Notes under the pieces: generated by a model | Told to the model about the DNA's origin: nothing | The model's database searches: none | What the model saw: only the letters and a program-made list of their open reading frames with translations | Assembly: GCA_013397935.1 (NCBI GenBank) | Contig: VZRN01006407.1 | Span: 1,581,618 to 1,645,617 of the forward strand | Direction of reading: 5' to 3' | Length of the DNA stretch: 64,000 bases | From: Dasyornis broadbenti | Lineage: Eukaryota > Chordata > Aves > Passeriformes > Dasyornithidae | Translations under genes and position numbers: made by a program | Shown here: in pieces, positions 13,021-25,772 of the stretch | Layout of the letters: every line of letters begins with the position of its first letter | Position numbering within the stretch: position 1 is the first letter of the stretch

Positions 13021-16000
13021 AAGTTCAGAGTGTTTTTCTTCATCCTAATTCTTACTATTGCAAAGATTACTGGTTATAGGCATTAGGACAAAAGGGGAAT
13101 TTTAATGTTTTATTTTAATTAATTTCTTTTTTGCAGTATCACTTAATTATTGACTTTAAAGGGAAGAGAATATTGTATTTTTCTCATCCCTGTTCCCCTT
13201 TTGTAAATTGTCTTTTTGCATCCTTTGGCCTCTTTTAAATTGCTGCATACAAATTTATTTCCTTCAGTAATCATATTTCTGAGTGTTCATGCTTTGCTTA
13301 GAAATTTCTTTTTTACCTGAATAATCATATGAGGATAGAATCATTGCTTGGAGCTTGCCTAAGGCATCACATCTCAATACAGAGGCTTGCCTGAGCCATG
13401 GTTTTACTGAAGTAGCATTCTCACTGCAGAACAGACTGTGCGTTTACTCAGCCAGATTCCTCCACTCAGTCACTACACATGTCCAGAAAACCAGAAGGCA
13501 TTTTCTTTGCTTTCACTCACTTTGCATTGTCTATGACTGGTTCTTTCACCCTTCCTTTAATTTCATTTTGCTTTTGAGTCATGCCTTGACCAAACCATCT
13601 AGGAGTTCATTAGATGTAAGTCTTCCTATTGTTTTAAATAGTACTTTTTACAGTAGTTCAGCTCTGTTTACAATGATCCAGCCAGGGTTTGTGCACTCTC
13701 CACTGTTTTTTGAGTCATAACACAATATCTTTCAATGTTATCAGTTCTCTACTTGTAAAACACGAATTCATTGAGTTTCAAAATAGAATTTACAGTCTGA
13801 CTCAATTTGGATTCAATAATAAAAGACCATTCACTGTACACCTTTTTTACCTATTTTATTTTTTACCTAAGAGTTTCCTTACATGATTACACCCCTTAAT
13901 CAACACTGTGAGAGAGGAGAAATTAACCAGGACAAAAGGAGGAACAAAGACACAGTCTTTCTTGTTCTCTGAATAAATTCAAACTTGGAAAGTATCACAT
14001 TATTCCTTAGATGTTTTTTTCTATTTACTGAATTATGCTTAGATGACTCTTTAATTGTCGGATAATTATCAGAGGTTGTTTTATAGAAGTAGTGTCAAAC
14101 GCCTGTGAGAGTCACATAGTAACTTTTACTGTGTGACTAGCATGAACAGTCAGAGATGCACAAAACCTGTTGATGCTACCAGTAAGATGGAGTTGCTGCT
14201 GATGGCAGTGATATTCTTTGTTCAGAAGTTGTTTTCTCATGGAAGCACTGGAAATTTGCCCACAACGGTGCAGTCAACTTCATGACCTTTTTATCGCTGA
14301 AAAATCTCACTAAATTTAACTTAGGTAACTTTTAACCTTACATGTCTCTCAGAAGCAATTAACGAGATCTCGACTATGCTCTGGACTGAAGAAGAGAGTA
14401 CTGCTATCTATGCAGATAATCTTTTGGTTGAAGGCTCCATCAAAGGCAGGCTACATGATTCAAACACAGTTAAGAACAGTATACAGAAATGCCTTAGCGC
14501 ATAGATTTATTTTAAGACAAGGCACCAAAATGAAAACTTTTTGAAAAATAGACGTCATGTAATCTGACAGCCAGCCCCCCTCCCTAGAGAGGAGGAGACC
14601 CAGGAGTCTCATCCAAGGTTCTACACTACTGCTGATATGAAGTATTTAAGAGAAAATGGTTCAAATGTTAACGCAAACCTAACTGAGTCTTCCCATAACC
14701 ATAAGCAACATAGCCATTTGCAGGTAAAGAAAATACATTACTGAGTGACAAAAATAGATGAGTTTCCTGACATAGCAAACATTCCTTCAAATTTGACAGA
14801 AAAGCAAAAATCCTAAGACCTAAATGCCAGGTTCTGATATTTTTAGGAAGTCTATCAGATTATTGAGAGAAAAATGTAGATTGCACACTCAAAGTGGGGA
14901 GGATTTAAATAAGGGGAGAGATGTGGTAGTTATTTTCTGTGACAAAGGGAGCGGGGCGTATTATTGCATAAAGAAAAGAGCTGGGTGCAGCACATAAGGC
15001 AGGATGAGAAAGTGTGAGGAAAAGGTTATGGTATGCCACATACCCTTAAGTTTATCAAGCCCATGACTTGGCATCCACAGGAGTGATGTGTTTGAGTTCC
15101 CAGGCTCAACTTCCCAAGGCCTTCATAGCTCTCTCTAAGAGTGAGATATCCAGGGTCGAGCAGTTATTTTTCAGTATGTATTTTTCTGCTGAAAAATGAC
15201 TGGTCCTTTGATTGGGATTGCTCGTGTAAACATGTCAGGCCCAGCCAGAGTGAAGTCCCATTCCCAGCTCCCCCACGGGCTGGCAGTTGGGGCCACCCCC
15301 TTGGCTGCATGGCTGTGTTTTGTCTTCAGCCCTCACCACCACACCTCGGCATACGTGTCTCCTAGGAGTGGTTCCAGTTTAAAATATGTCATTTTTTCCA
15401 CACTACAGCAGTTGGCTTTGCAAATAATACCAGCCCTCTGGGCAGACCTTGACCTTTCTAAATTCCTAGGTAATCAGGACCCTAACAGTGGGGGTAGATA
15501 ACATAATTTCTTTAGATCTTTATCTCATAGATACATCCCATTACCAAGTCAATGCTGCAGGATTTCTTGATCTTCCTATTTTAATTCAGCTTTAGATACC
15601 AGCCTTTGCCTCGAAGCCACTGTAGACAGTGTTCTCCCACTGGAGAGTTGGAACCCCTTTAGTTTCTAATCAGGTCCCTGTTCATCTTTACCCTGAACTC
15701 AGACTCTCAAATTTTTGCTCTCTTTTTACTCCGCAGAGCCATAGGTGTCAGGGAAGGCCATCAAAACCTAACCTGACACCTCTCCATGTCACTCCTAAGT
15801 CTGAGGAAAATCCTCTGAATTTAACAGACAGTCTCTAGACACCCTTTGCATTTTTGCCTGATTACTGACCGAGTCACAAACTCCACCATAATGAACCTCA
15901 CTTAAAGAACAGAGCTAAAACTTTGTCTTCAAAGAATACTTTGGGCCAGATTAATTCCCAGATCTACTTGCACTGAATTCAATATTCATTTTTGGGCTGA

Positions 16001-19000
16001 ATTTGTTTCTATCATTCAGTAACTAGTTAAGAAGACAATTTACAGGTCCCCCTGAGATACTGTGATGAAAAAAGGTGCCCAAGCACTTTCCTGGATGTCA
16101 TTTCTACCCTTCAGCAGGAGCAATCTCTTAGACAATGTATGGACTCGCAAGTCAAAGTAATTTTTTAACCCCAGTCTGCTATTACTATTCTGTTAAAATT
16201 GACGTCCATGAGGCATATTTTACAAGATTAGCCAAACTCCAGAAACATACTATTGGAAATAAACCAAACAAAGCAGAAATGGCATATATCAGGAAAGAGA
16301 AGAGAGCTCATAGGGAATGGGTCATAAAGTTGAAGACTTGAGACGATGTAAATACCTCGAAAATCTGCAATGTACTTAAGTACATGAAAAAGTGGTCTGT
16401 GTCAGCAAGCATATTGTTTCAGAAATTGACAGAAGGGAGTCATAAAGCTTGCAAAGTGCTTCTGAAAAAGAAAGCAGCCCCTGGTGCCAAGCAGATAACT
16501 GATTCTTAAACAGCTGCTAAATGTTTATGTTCTAGACGTCAGCGCTAATAGAGAATTTGCCAACTAGAGACTATTAATAGTAAAAAAAAATTTGCATGTT
16601 TATACATTCTTTCAGCTAAGGATCTCTATGTTTTATGTGCATTATGCAATGGAGCTTCAAAATTCATTAGTAATACAGATGCATAATTAAATAATCTTCA
16701 TATAGACAGAGAAATTTTATAAAAAATTCAAGGTTACAGAGCTAATACTAAAAAAAAAAAAGAGATCAAATGCCTTAATTTTCTATATTTCATTTCTATG
16801 CAACTAGAAAAAATAGTTGTAATGAATTATCCAAAAAAGAACACCAGTCAGATGGAATGTGGTGGCAAACTTACCCTTGTAAGTGTGACCTTTACCCACA
16901 GAGTAAGATTTTCAACTTCAGATTTACTCATAATCCTGATATTTTTGTAAAGCATGTTCTTGTCTTGTATATTCTCCCTGACAGATTATTTTAATGGATA
17001 GATCTTCTAATTGTCTTTGTAGATGTTTGTTGCAGTTGTATTTTAGTGGTAGCAATAACAATAATTAGAAGACTCAGGGTAGACTTAAGCATTTCTTTTT
17101 TCCTAACTGAACACTGTTCTCCATGAAAAGTTTCCTAAAAATATTTAAACACCCTTAATTCTGTCTGGGATACTCTGTTAAATGCTTATGAGGACAAGAA
17201 GATTGATATGTTATTTATATTATTGATCCTTGAGCTGCAAATTCTCTTTTCCTATAGATGACATCCATCAGACATGGCCTTAGCTGAAAAAGAGTTAAGG
17301 CAGGCATAAACCCTTCCTGGTCAAGAAAGAGAATGAGGCCCTTCTGCAGAAGTGAAGACACCTGCTTATACTTCCACCTCTCAGGTCCAAGACTGGGTAT
17401 GACTGCAGAGAAATTTTAAACAGACCATGTAAATTAAACTTTTAGGTGATTAGGAAAGAGAGATGAATCTTACACTCATTTTCCAATTAATCTCTGGCAA
17501 AATAAGGCACATTCTCACTTTTGTCCCTCCAAATGACAGCACAAGAGATGATAATATGAATAATGAGAAAATTGGAATACAACTAAGAATTGTGGAATTA
17601 TATTATGGCTTGTAAAATTAGTGTATCAGGAAACTTAGTTGGCTAAGATTTCACTTAAAGAAATGAGCTATTACAGATTCACTTTACAATGATCACATAT
17701 CAAGCCACAACTGCTAGGGTCTTGTTCTTTGGTTGTGTACAAGGAACACTTTTTAAATTCATGGAGCTGCCATGTAGATCCATACTCTGATTTTAACAGC
17801 TGCAAAAGTGATTTTATTTTGTCTCTGTCATATACAAGAAGCCACCTTTTATGACCTTTACACCACATCCTCCTGCTTGACAAAGAGATAATTCTGTAAG
17901 GAATTTCTTCAAGATCAAGTTCAGTCTTTCTAATCCTTCAAATTATTCTGCTTTTTTATGGATGCAGGGGACTATCACCACAGGTGGCAGTGTAAACCCT
18001 ACTTCCTTCATCAAAGTGCAAGAAAACCAACTGAACTTGTTCCTTTTTCATTGTTAAAATAAATGCTTAACCAATTTTTAGGTCAGGAAATCTCCCATGG
18101 TCTGCAATTTTACCTCTGATTTCTCTAGGCTTGTGTTTTGTATTGTGTCTTATCAAGTCCATGAGTGCATAAAATATCATTTGTTGGACAAAAGGCAATT
18201 TTATAAATAATACAACATACAACTACAAATATATGCTTATATTAATGTATCAAGAGGGATAAATGTTAACAGAAAATCCACATGAACAGAATATTAGGGT
18301 AGTTTCAGTACAACTTCTTTCTAATTATTTGTGTTCTGTATGTGCACATATAAATTTTCTGAACGGCTTGAGCATGCCAAATATTCATGTTCTAATTATA
18401 ATAAATAAGATTGATACTTTAAAGAGTGAAACTTTAATATTAAATTCAATTTAATGGGAAAATGAAATCAGTAAGAGACACTAGATCTTTCTTTGTAAAA
18501 AATAAATGGAATATTATGTACCATAAAAGTGCACAAAGGAACAATAGAATTCTAAAGTCTGTCCAGAACATCAGAATAAAAAAAAAACTTTTGAAAAGAA
18601 ACAAAGCACAGTTTAACATGAATATTCAAAGATGAAGGTTTTTTTCTGATTCCTTTTAAGGAAAAAAATCATTGCACTGACATGACAATCTTACCCTAAC
18701 TCTATAATAGTTATCACTGTCTAGAATTTGAACTAGAAATTTATAGAGGTTTTATCGCCTCTTGCTTTTTGGCTTGTTTCTTTATTTTGCTTTCACTTTT
18801 GCTTTCAAGTACTTTGCTTTTAGGATTAAATATACTCAGCAAGTTGACCCTGTTCTGACCTGATTATCTCATCACTGCAAATCCTATATTCAGGGAATTA
18901 CAAAAAGCATGGTTTCTAATGCAATCTTGAATTAATTCTGTTGTATATTTTCCAAGCATATAATTTAAATATAAATACTAATGTCATAGATCACTTCATA

Positions 19001-19189
19001 TATATAGCAGTAGTGTTGAGCTTTGGTTGTATAATCACTTCCACATAAAGGTTTTTTCAGTATTAACTTTAAATTATATATAACTGAAAAACTATAATTT
19101 TTCGGGCTTTAATTTTCCATGTGTGATCTCAGCTTGTCTTGAAGCTTTAACCTTTTATTCCTCTGTGTACCCTGTTTATATTTCTGTTT
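13021..19189. other. Unannotated DNA with one GC-richer block
   Basis: Mostly AT-rich. A clear GC-richer block at about 15060-15840, strongest at 15230-15350, breaks the composition; see findings. A 68-codon frame at 16135-16341 (lysine-rich) and a 121-codon frame at 13355-13720 (TTG start) have no recognised domain. No assignable gene is seen. Confidence 0.5.
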
Positions 19190-20260
19190 TGTTTTGGTTT
19201 TTTCTTTTTGTTTTTGTATTGGGTTTGCATGGCCCAGTTTTTAGTAATGGAGGGCCACAGAGATGGGTTCTGTGAGAACCTGCAAGAAGCTTCCACAACC
19301 TCTGGCAGAGCCAACCCCTGATGGCTCCAAAGATGGACTGGCCAAGGCTGAGACAATTAGAAATGGTGGTTACATCTCTGTGATAACATATTAAGAAGAA
19401 ATCAAAACAAAGGTCGTGGCAGAATTTTTATTCCAGCCGGAGAAGAACGGAGTGAGAACATATGAGGAAAACAACATGGAGACACCAAAGTCAGTGGAGA
19501 AGGTTCTTCAGTCGCTGGAGCTGAGATTCTTCAGCAGGCCGTGATGATGACCATGGTGAAGCAGCTGTGCCCCTGTGGCCCATGGGGTCCATGGGGGATG
19601 CAGTGATCCACTCGCAGCCCATGGAGAGGTGCCGCACGCCAGAGTGGGTGGATGTCTAGAGGAGGCTGTGATCCAGTGGGAGACCCAGTGGAGAGAGAGG
19701 CCTTGCTCCTGAGATAGAACGGCCTGGCCTTGGAGGACTGCACCCTGTGGATGAGGGACCCACGCCTCAGCAGTTTTGGGAGGACTGTCTGCCTGTGGGA
19801 GGGACTCCCATTGCAGCAGGTGGCAGAGAGCTGCTGCTTGCGAGATGAAGCCATATTGGAAAGTTTGCAGAGAACTGTCCCCATGGGAGGGACCCCATGG
19901 TATAGCAGGGGGAGGACTCTTCTCCCTGAGAAGTGGGAAAACCCATGGGTGATGAACTGACCAAACCATCATTCCCTGTCTCATTGCACTGCTGGGAAGA
20001 AGGGAGGCATGGGGCAAAGGTGTTTTTAAAGCCTTATGTTACTTATTATCCTGCTCTGATTTTGTTAGTAATAAATTCACCTTATATCTGAAAGCTGAGC
20101 CTGTTTTGCCTGTGATGGTACTCAATGAGTGATCTCTTTCCTAGTCCTTATCTCAACTCAGGAATCCTCTGTTAAATTTTCTTCCCTCTGTCCAGCTGCA
20201 GAGGGTAGTAAGCGAGCAGCTTTTGTGGGTGCCTCGCAACTGGCCAGTGACAACCCACAA
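19190..20260 (+). mobile_element. ERVL-type solo LTR, plus orientation
   Basis: About 1.07 kb with the layout of a songbird ERVL-type LTR. A T/G-rich start is followed by gtttgcatggcccagtttt, ctgtgagaacctgcaagaag, and 'gtgataacatattaagaaga'. Next come degenerate internal repeats built on 'cccatgggagggacccca' (seen at about 19743, 19791 and 19880). Then follow gatgaactgaccaaacca, a poly(A) signal at 20070-20075, 'gatctctttcctagtcctta' and the end 'gtgggtgcctcgcaactggcc...caacccaca'. No retroviral coding region adjoins it, so it is called a solo LTR. An inverted copy of the same family lies at about 62199-63228. The 169-codon minus-strand frame inside it is a chance by-product of GC-rich LTR sequence. 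Family name is from memory. Confidence 0.88.
20070..20075 (+). terminator. LTR polyadenylation signal
   Basis: AATAAA sits about 185 bp before the LTR end, the expected R/U5 neighbourhood. It is intact here; in the inverted copy the equivalent position reads AAGAAA (plus-strand 62370-62375, tttctt). Confidence 0.6.
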
Positions 20261-20340
20261 CTGTTTTGAGCAATTTTTTACAATGCTTTTCTGAAGACAA
20301 AACAAAAAATTAATTAAAGCTGAAGAGTTTTAAGTGTTTT

Positions 20341-20377
20341 CTTCCTTTTTTCTTCTTCTTCTTCTTCTTTTCTTTTT
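20341..20377 (+). repeat. (TTC)n-rich polypyrimidine tract
   Basis: About six TTC units flanked by T-rich sequence, just downstream of the ERVL LTR. Confidence 0.85.
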
Positions 20378-23300
20378 TAAATGTTACTTTGTCCTGTTAA
20401 TTCCCCACAGGAATGCATTTTCTCATCTGGGCAAAAGCTTTTCAATTTTCTAAATCCTTTTGCCCTGACTCTAGTTCACATAACCATTGAAGATGTAGCT
20501 ACAAAACAGAAGATATAGTTGAAATCAGGAAAATACTTTTGTTTAGGATCTTTCACAATTTCTTGGTTATGGATGTGTTCATTCCCATTTTGTTTTCTTC
20601 GACAGGAAACTTCTTTTCATCAAATATAATTGTTGTCTCAAAAGAGGTAATACTAGTTTTAAATCCAACAAAGATGAGGATTTTGAGGGTACATAGTAAA
20701 ATTATGTTTTTCATTTCTGGCAATAAAAATTAAGAATTTTTGCTCCAATATATCCTGACAACTACCAAAAGTGGCAGCTGCCCAGCCTTGACTGGTTTAT
20801 CTATAAGTGTAGTGGCCCATTATGCTAAGTCTCTGCAATGGGCTCTGGAATGATTTTCAAGGCACTACCATTTGGTACACACCACTTCCATGCTTTTGAT
20901 TTGTCCTGGGTTGTATCCCAACTCCATTATCCCTCCCTGCCCTGCATCCGTGTCCTTGCATATCTCACATAAACTCAGGCACTCCGATTGGAAGGGAACT
21001 ATGACCCTTATGTTAGTAAGAGTCTGTCGTAATCCAGGTGACCACTAGGATGGAATGGATGTTGAAAAGCAATTGTTCTACATATAGAAACAACCACAGA
21101 AAGGAAAGAGGAAAAGAATTGCACTTATTTTTCTACAGAAGCTATTTTTAAAACTCAAAAAAACATGCAATGAATGAGATCTTATATACAAGGTATTTAT
21201 ATCATTCTGTAGAGCTGCATAGTGTGGCCATATTGAATTCCAGAATAGAGTTTAAAATGTGTTTAAATTCTCCAGGTGCATTCCCTCAGGATATAGAAGT
21301 AATCTCCTTTGCAATTCTGAAAATGCAATGTTCCCAAATGCATTGCAAATGTTGATTGTTCAAGATTTTCTATGGTAGAAATCTCACATTTATCTTCCTC
21401 CTCACTGTTGCTCCAGAGTCCACCAAAGCCCTAAGAGGGAAAATTGCCAAAGTTTGCAAGCCACAAAGGGACAGGTTTTACTGACAGAGAGCAAAATGTG
21501 CAAGGACCTCATTCCCATCCATAATGACCATAGTGGGGGCCATTCAATTAGATACAGTTTTTAATTACTCGAATGGTAAGATGAATTGGAGCTTTACCAT
21601 TGCATGATTCTCCTCCCTTTATGTTCTGGTGGTAGGTCACATCAAAACAAGCTGTTATCCTTCAGCATCATTAGTCTAAGGCAGGGCAAGTCCTGGGAAT
21701 TTGTAAGCAAAAGATGCCCTGTTGTGTAATGGTATCACTGAGCAAAATGCCTGTAATTATGAAATTGTGTGGTTTATTGAAAACAGTCTTTCTGCCAACA
21801 TGTTATGTAAGGAATCAAAAATATTTGCTTATCTGTGTTTTAAATCCCAATCTCTTAAATTTAGCATAATTGCTATACACTAGATGGATTGAAAAAAAAC
21901 CCACAATGAAGTATTTTCATGAACTGTATTTCAAATTTACAAAGAGCAAACAGCTTGGAACTTTTTTTTTTTTTTTAATTAATGAACAGGTTCTGAAGTT
22001 TTTATTTTCCCTTCTCATGGGATTGCATTGGTTAATACCATAGTCTGAAAACCAAAATGGAATTCAGAAGTTCTATTTAAGCCTTGGCAACTCTTCAAGA
22101 TGATTAAAAAGAAATTAAATCAATTTTGGAGAGACAAGCTGTTATATTTTAACTTTCTTTTTACAGAAATGTTAAAAGAATATTTTCTTTTTTTGGAATC
22201 TGTCCATAGCATATGACCAAAACCCTCCTGCATTAACCAGTTAACTGATCCACTTATGTTAGTTAAAATATACACAAGAAAATTTTATTTTAAAGGGATT
22301 TTAGGATGGCCATATACCACTACAGTATGGTTGATTGGTTATTACCTTCCCACTTGTCCAGGACACATTTTTACAGACAACTAAAGCAGCCCAGAAAGCT
22401 TTCTCTTGCTTTTGGAATAGATGGTAGATCACATTTCCAGCCATGCACCCTGGTGCCTAAGAGACTGTGATAACCCAGACTGGTTCCTGCCTGAGGTCCC
22501 TCAGCTCATGGCTGAGCACAAAGCAGAACCGAGAACAGGAAGCCAGAGGAACAGCCGGCCCATGCCTGTTGGCCCTTCCCAGGATAACTCAGCAGAACTG
22601 AGGTAACAAACCTGCACCCCTGCTCTCCTCGGTTACTAGTACAGGCAGTTTTTCCTTGGTGAGCTACAGCTCACATTTCCGCATTATCAATAATCTTAGT
22701 TTTTTATGGAAAACCTACTGCTGATTTCCAAAGAAGCTGAATCATTCTCCTAAGTATTTATAAGGGCATCATCCTGAAGGATTTCTGGCAATATCTAAGG
22801 TATTTATAGGAGGGATTCAATAAAAATAAAAGCAGCTGCTGCTGAATCTTCCCTTGGACTGATGTATAGTGCAGTTAAGTAAATTTATTAAAATGAAGAA
22901 TATGAGTATTTGCCTGATAGTGCAGAGCAAAGATTGGTCTTATTTTCTCAAATGTTCACTGAGGTCTAAATAAAAATAAAAACAAGTGTGTGATAGAGGA
23001 AATCTTGAATGACACTAATATAAACAGTTTTAATGATAAATTCAAGATTTTTTTCTTTTTAAAATAAGGTTAGCTGCTTCTGTGAACACTTAAAAGTTCA
23101 GGGTTTTATTTACTAGGGAATAAGCTATCCATTAAAGGCAGTACAAGCGTTACTTCACAGACCAGTGTAAACTGAGCTACAGTGTAGCTATAATAAAGTG
23201 GACAGGGTATTATTTATCTTGTAGCAGTAGTATGGACAAGAGAAAGAAGCACAGATATAATGGAAACAAATCCAGGAAATTTAAATGGAGGGGAAATATT

Positions 23301-25557
23301 TATGAGGAGAGTACTCAACAATATAATCCTCAAATGTATATGCTGAACCAGAATCAACTCTTTTACCACCACACATTGGAGTTGTAGGGCAGTTTGTATT
23401 TGTATTGTTCTGCACGTTGTGAAATTGATTTGATTTGGAATAAATGTTTTGCACTGTTACTTTATTCCTTGACTGTTCCCTAGAGACATTGAATATATTT
23501 ATTTTAAGCAAAATCACGAATAAACTGCAAGTATGCCAGATGGATGGTTTTAATTGTTCTCTAAGTGTCAGTGCACCCTGTTGCACTACTTCTGTAGTTT
23601 AAAGAATGCCAAAACTGTGAGCTACAAAGATACAGAGCAAAACAATATCAAAATACACTCAATTTGCAGGGGTTTTTTTTGGATTCGGGTCTCTAGATCC
23701 CATTTTTTTTAAGAGGTCTTGGGACATTGCTCCCAAATGCACCTTCAGAAATGTTCTAGTGAATGTCGTCCAGTGACAATATTTTCCTATTGTTTGAAAA
23801 TTGTAATTCTGAGTTTTTTCAGGATGCTTTACCATGAAGCATACCAACTCTTTCAGCAATAGCTCAGAGGTCTCCCATGGAGCATTTTGTCCAAAGACTT
23901 GCACCTGAAATGGAAATAAGGCAGAATGCTAATGTCTAAAGACAAAAGATTCTTCCAGAAAAAGCAGCTCTAGTATTTATTCAGCGTCTGTGATGACATC
24001 CTCAAAACGTCTAAGTTATTGAGAATTCCAAGTAACATATCTCTCACTTACTCACTGCTAAATTCCAAATATTAAGTAGAATTGTGTGTGAACAAAGACT
24101 CAGCATATAGCCCTGGTAGAAGCCTTTGTGTGCTTACAGCTGCTTTCGTCTGAGGCAGTGCTGATGCCCCTATTTGATCCCTTACAAAGTCCTGGTGGCA
24201 GGATTGCAAACTTGGGAAGCTGGAGGGATGGGTTTCGTGTCTTCCTCCTCACAGAACTTTTGCCCATGCTGCCCATTGCATAATATGATACTCCATTCAT
24301 GGGGTAGAGCTTAGTCTGCTCCCATGCTTCCTCCTCCACTGCTCCTGATGATGCTGTGCAAGACAGAATATAGATCTCTTTGCTATCTACAGGATTTAAA
24401 AAACCTTATGTTGTTGGTTAAAACTGTAAAGAAATAACCAAATCCTGCCATCTATTTTTTTTTTTTTTAAGTTCTGTGGTGTATATACATTTGTCTTTTT
24501 CATTCTTCCCTTTTCAACAGAAGAAGATGAACATTAATTTAGATCCTTGTTTAGGTATGATGCTGTGGATGGGGGATTGTACAAGACAATATAAAACAAA
24601 GATATAGATAAGGACAATGCACTGTGATGCCACAACAAATAATTTAAAAAGTAAATAAACCACAATTTTATCTGGTTCCCTCCACAATGGCAGTTTTTTG
24701 TCACTTGGATGTGAGTAATACCATAATTTGAAATCAAATTTCTGGTGAAAAGCAAGTTTCACCTTGCTTGTGCTCCTTCTTGCTGATACATAAGGAAGAA
24801 TTCACACACAATCATTTGGTTACAGAAATCCCCATTCTCATGCAAAGGAAACCTCTTCAGCAGCATTGTGAGCAGGAAGTGTCACTTAGTAATTTTCAAT
24901 TTAGTCTGGAAATAAATTAATCACAGAAAACACAGAATATTCTGAGTGTAGGTGTTTGAGTATTACATACTGGAAACCTATGACATCCGAGAACAGAATA
25001 TAATATTTGCTCCTTGGCTATGTTATCATACGGATTCTTTCTCTCTGACTTAGTCCACTTAGATCTAAGTACTGAAAATTAATATATGTTTGCTACCTTT
25101 TAAAGTGTGTGGTTGGTCTTACACTGAGCATGGGAATACTTCTTTCAACATAGAGAGGATGGCATCAAATCTTCCAAGACAACCATGTAAGTAAGTGAAT
25201 TCTTCAGTACATGAAAGGAAGTGTAATGACAAAAAAGATTATTAAAAAGGACCCCCCAGTTATTTTCTGACTATTGGGTTCCATTGTCAGCTTCAATAAA
25301 GTAGCAAATGCTTTTACCCTGTGGGTAAAAGGTGCAGTTGCAATAACAGACATAATGTCTAAAGCAAATAATGTTATACATGTAATTGAGATCTCAATTT
25401 TTGCATGAGCTACTAGACCAAAATTATTTTTTCATCAATACCAACATTTCAGGATGGAAATGAGAGTATATGGAATAAACAAATTGTGGGAAAAATGCAG
25501 CAGGAACAGTAGATTGGCTCCATTTTTTATCTGATACTGTAAGTAATCAAAACCATT
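20378..25557. other. Unannotated DNA, candidate exon at 23.9 kb
   Basis: Mostly AT-rich with a 14-bp T run near 21964 and a GC-richer patch at 22420-22640 that includes a 61-codon frame. A minus-strand splice-acceptor-like sequence at 23905-23925 and a 9-bp hairpin at 25311-25331 are treated as findings. No confident gene. Confidence 0.5.
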
Positions 25558-25772
25558 ATCATAGAATCATAGAATATTCTGAGTTGGAAGGGATTCACAA
25601 GGATCTTCAACATCCAGCTCTTGGCCCTGCACAGGACAGCACCAAGAATCACACCACGTGCCTGAGAGTGTTTTCCAAACACTTGAACTCTAGCAGAGTT
25701 AGTGACCTGACCTCTTCTCTGGGAACTCTGTTCTAGGTACCCTAAATTCAATTCTGGGGTGAATCTTTCACT
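25558..25772 (-). mobile_element. CR1 LINE, 3'-terminal fragment
   Basis: Starts with atcatagaatcatagaatat, the reverse complement of the CR1 terminal repeat, so the 3' end is at the left and the element is on the minus strand. It continues through 'gagttggaagggattcacaa', ccctgcacaggacagcacca, 'agaatcacacca...gcctgagag' and 'tctctgggaactctgttc', typical of the CR1 3' untranslated and terminal ORF2 region. It is 5'-truncated at about 25772. The 82-codon minus-strand frame overlapping it is LINE-derived and not a gene. Confidence 0.92.

Noticed and set aside
13355..13720. 121-codon plus-strand frame
   Set aside because: TTG start, hydrophobic/serine-rich chance composition, no domain and no splice context.
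19508..20017. 169-codon minus-strand frame, plus 117- and 76-codon frames beside it
   Set aside because: They lie wholly inside the ERVL-type LTR, antisense or out of phase; GC-rich repeats produce such frames by chance.
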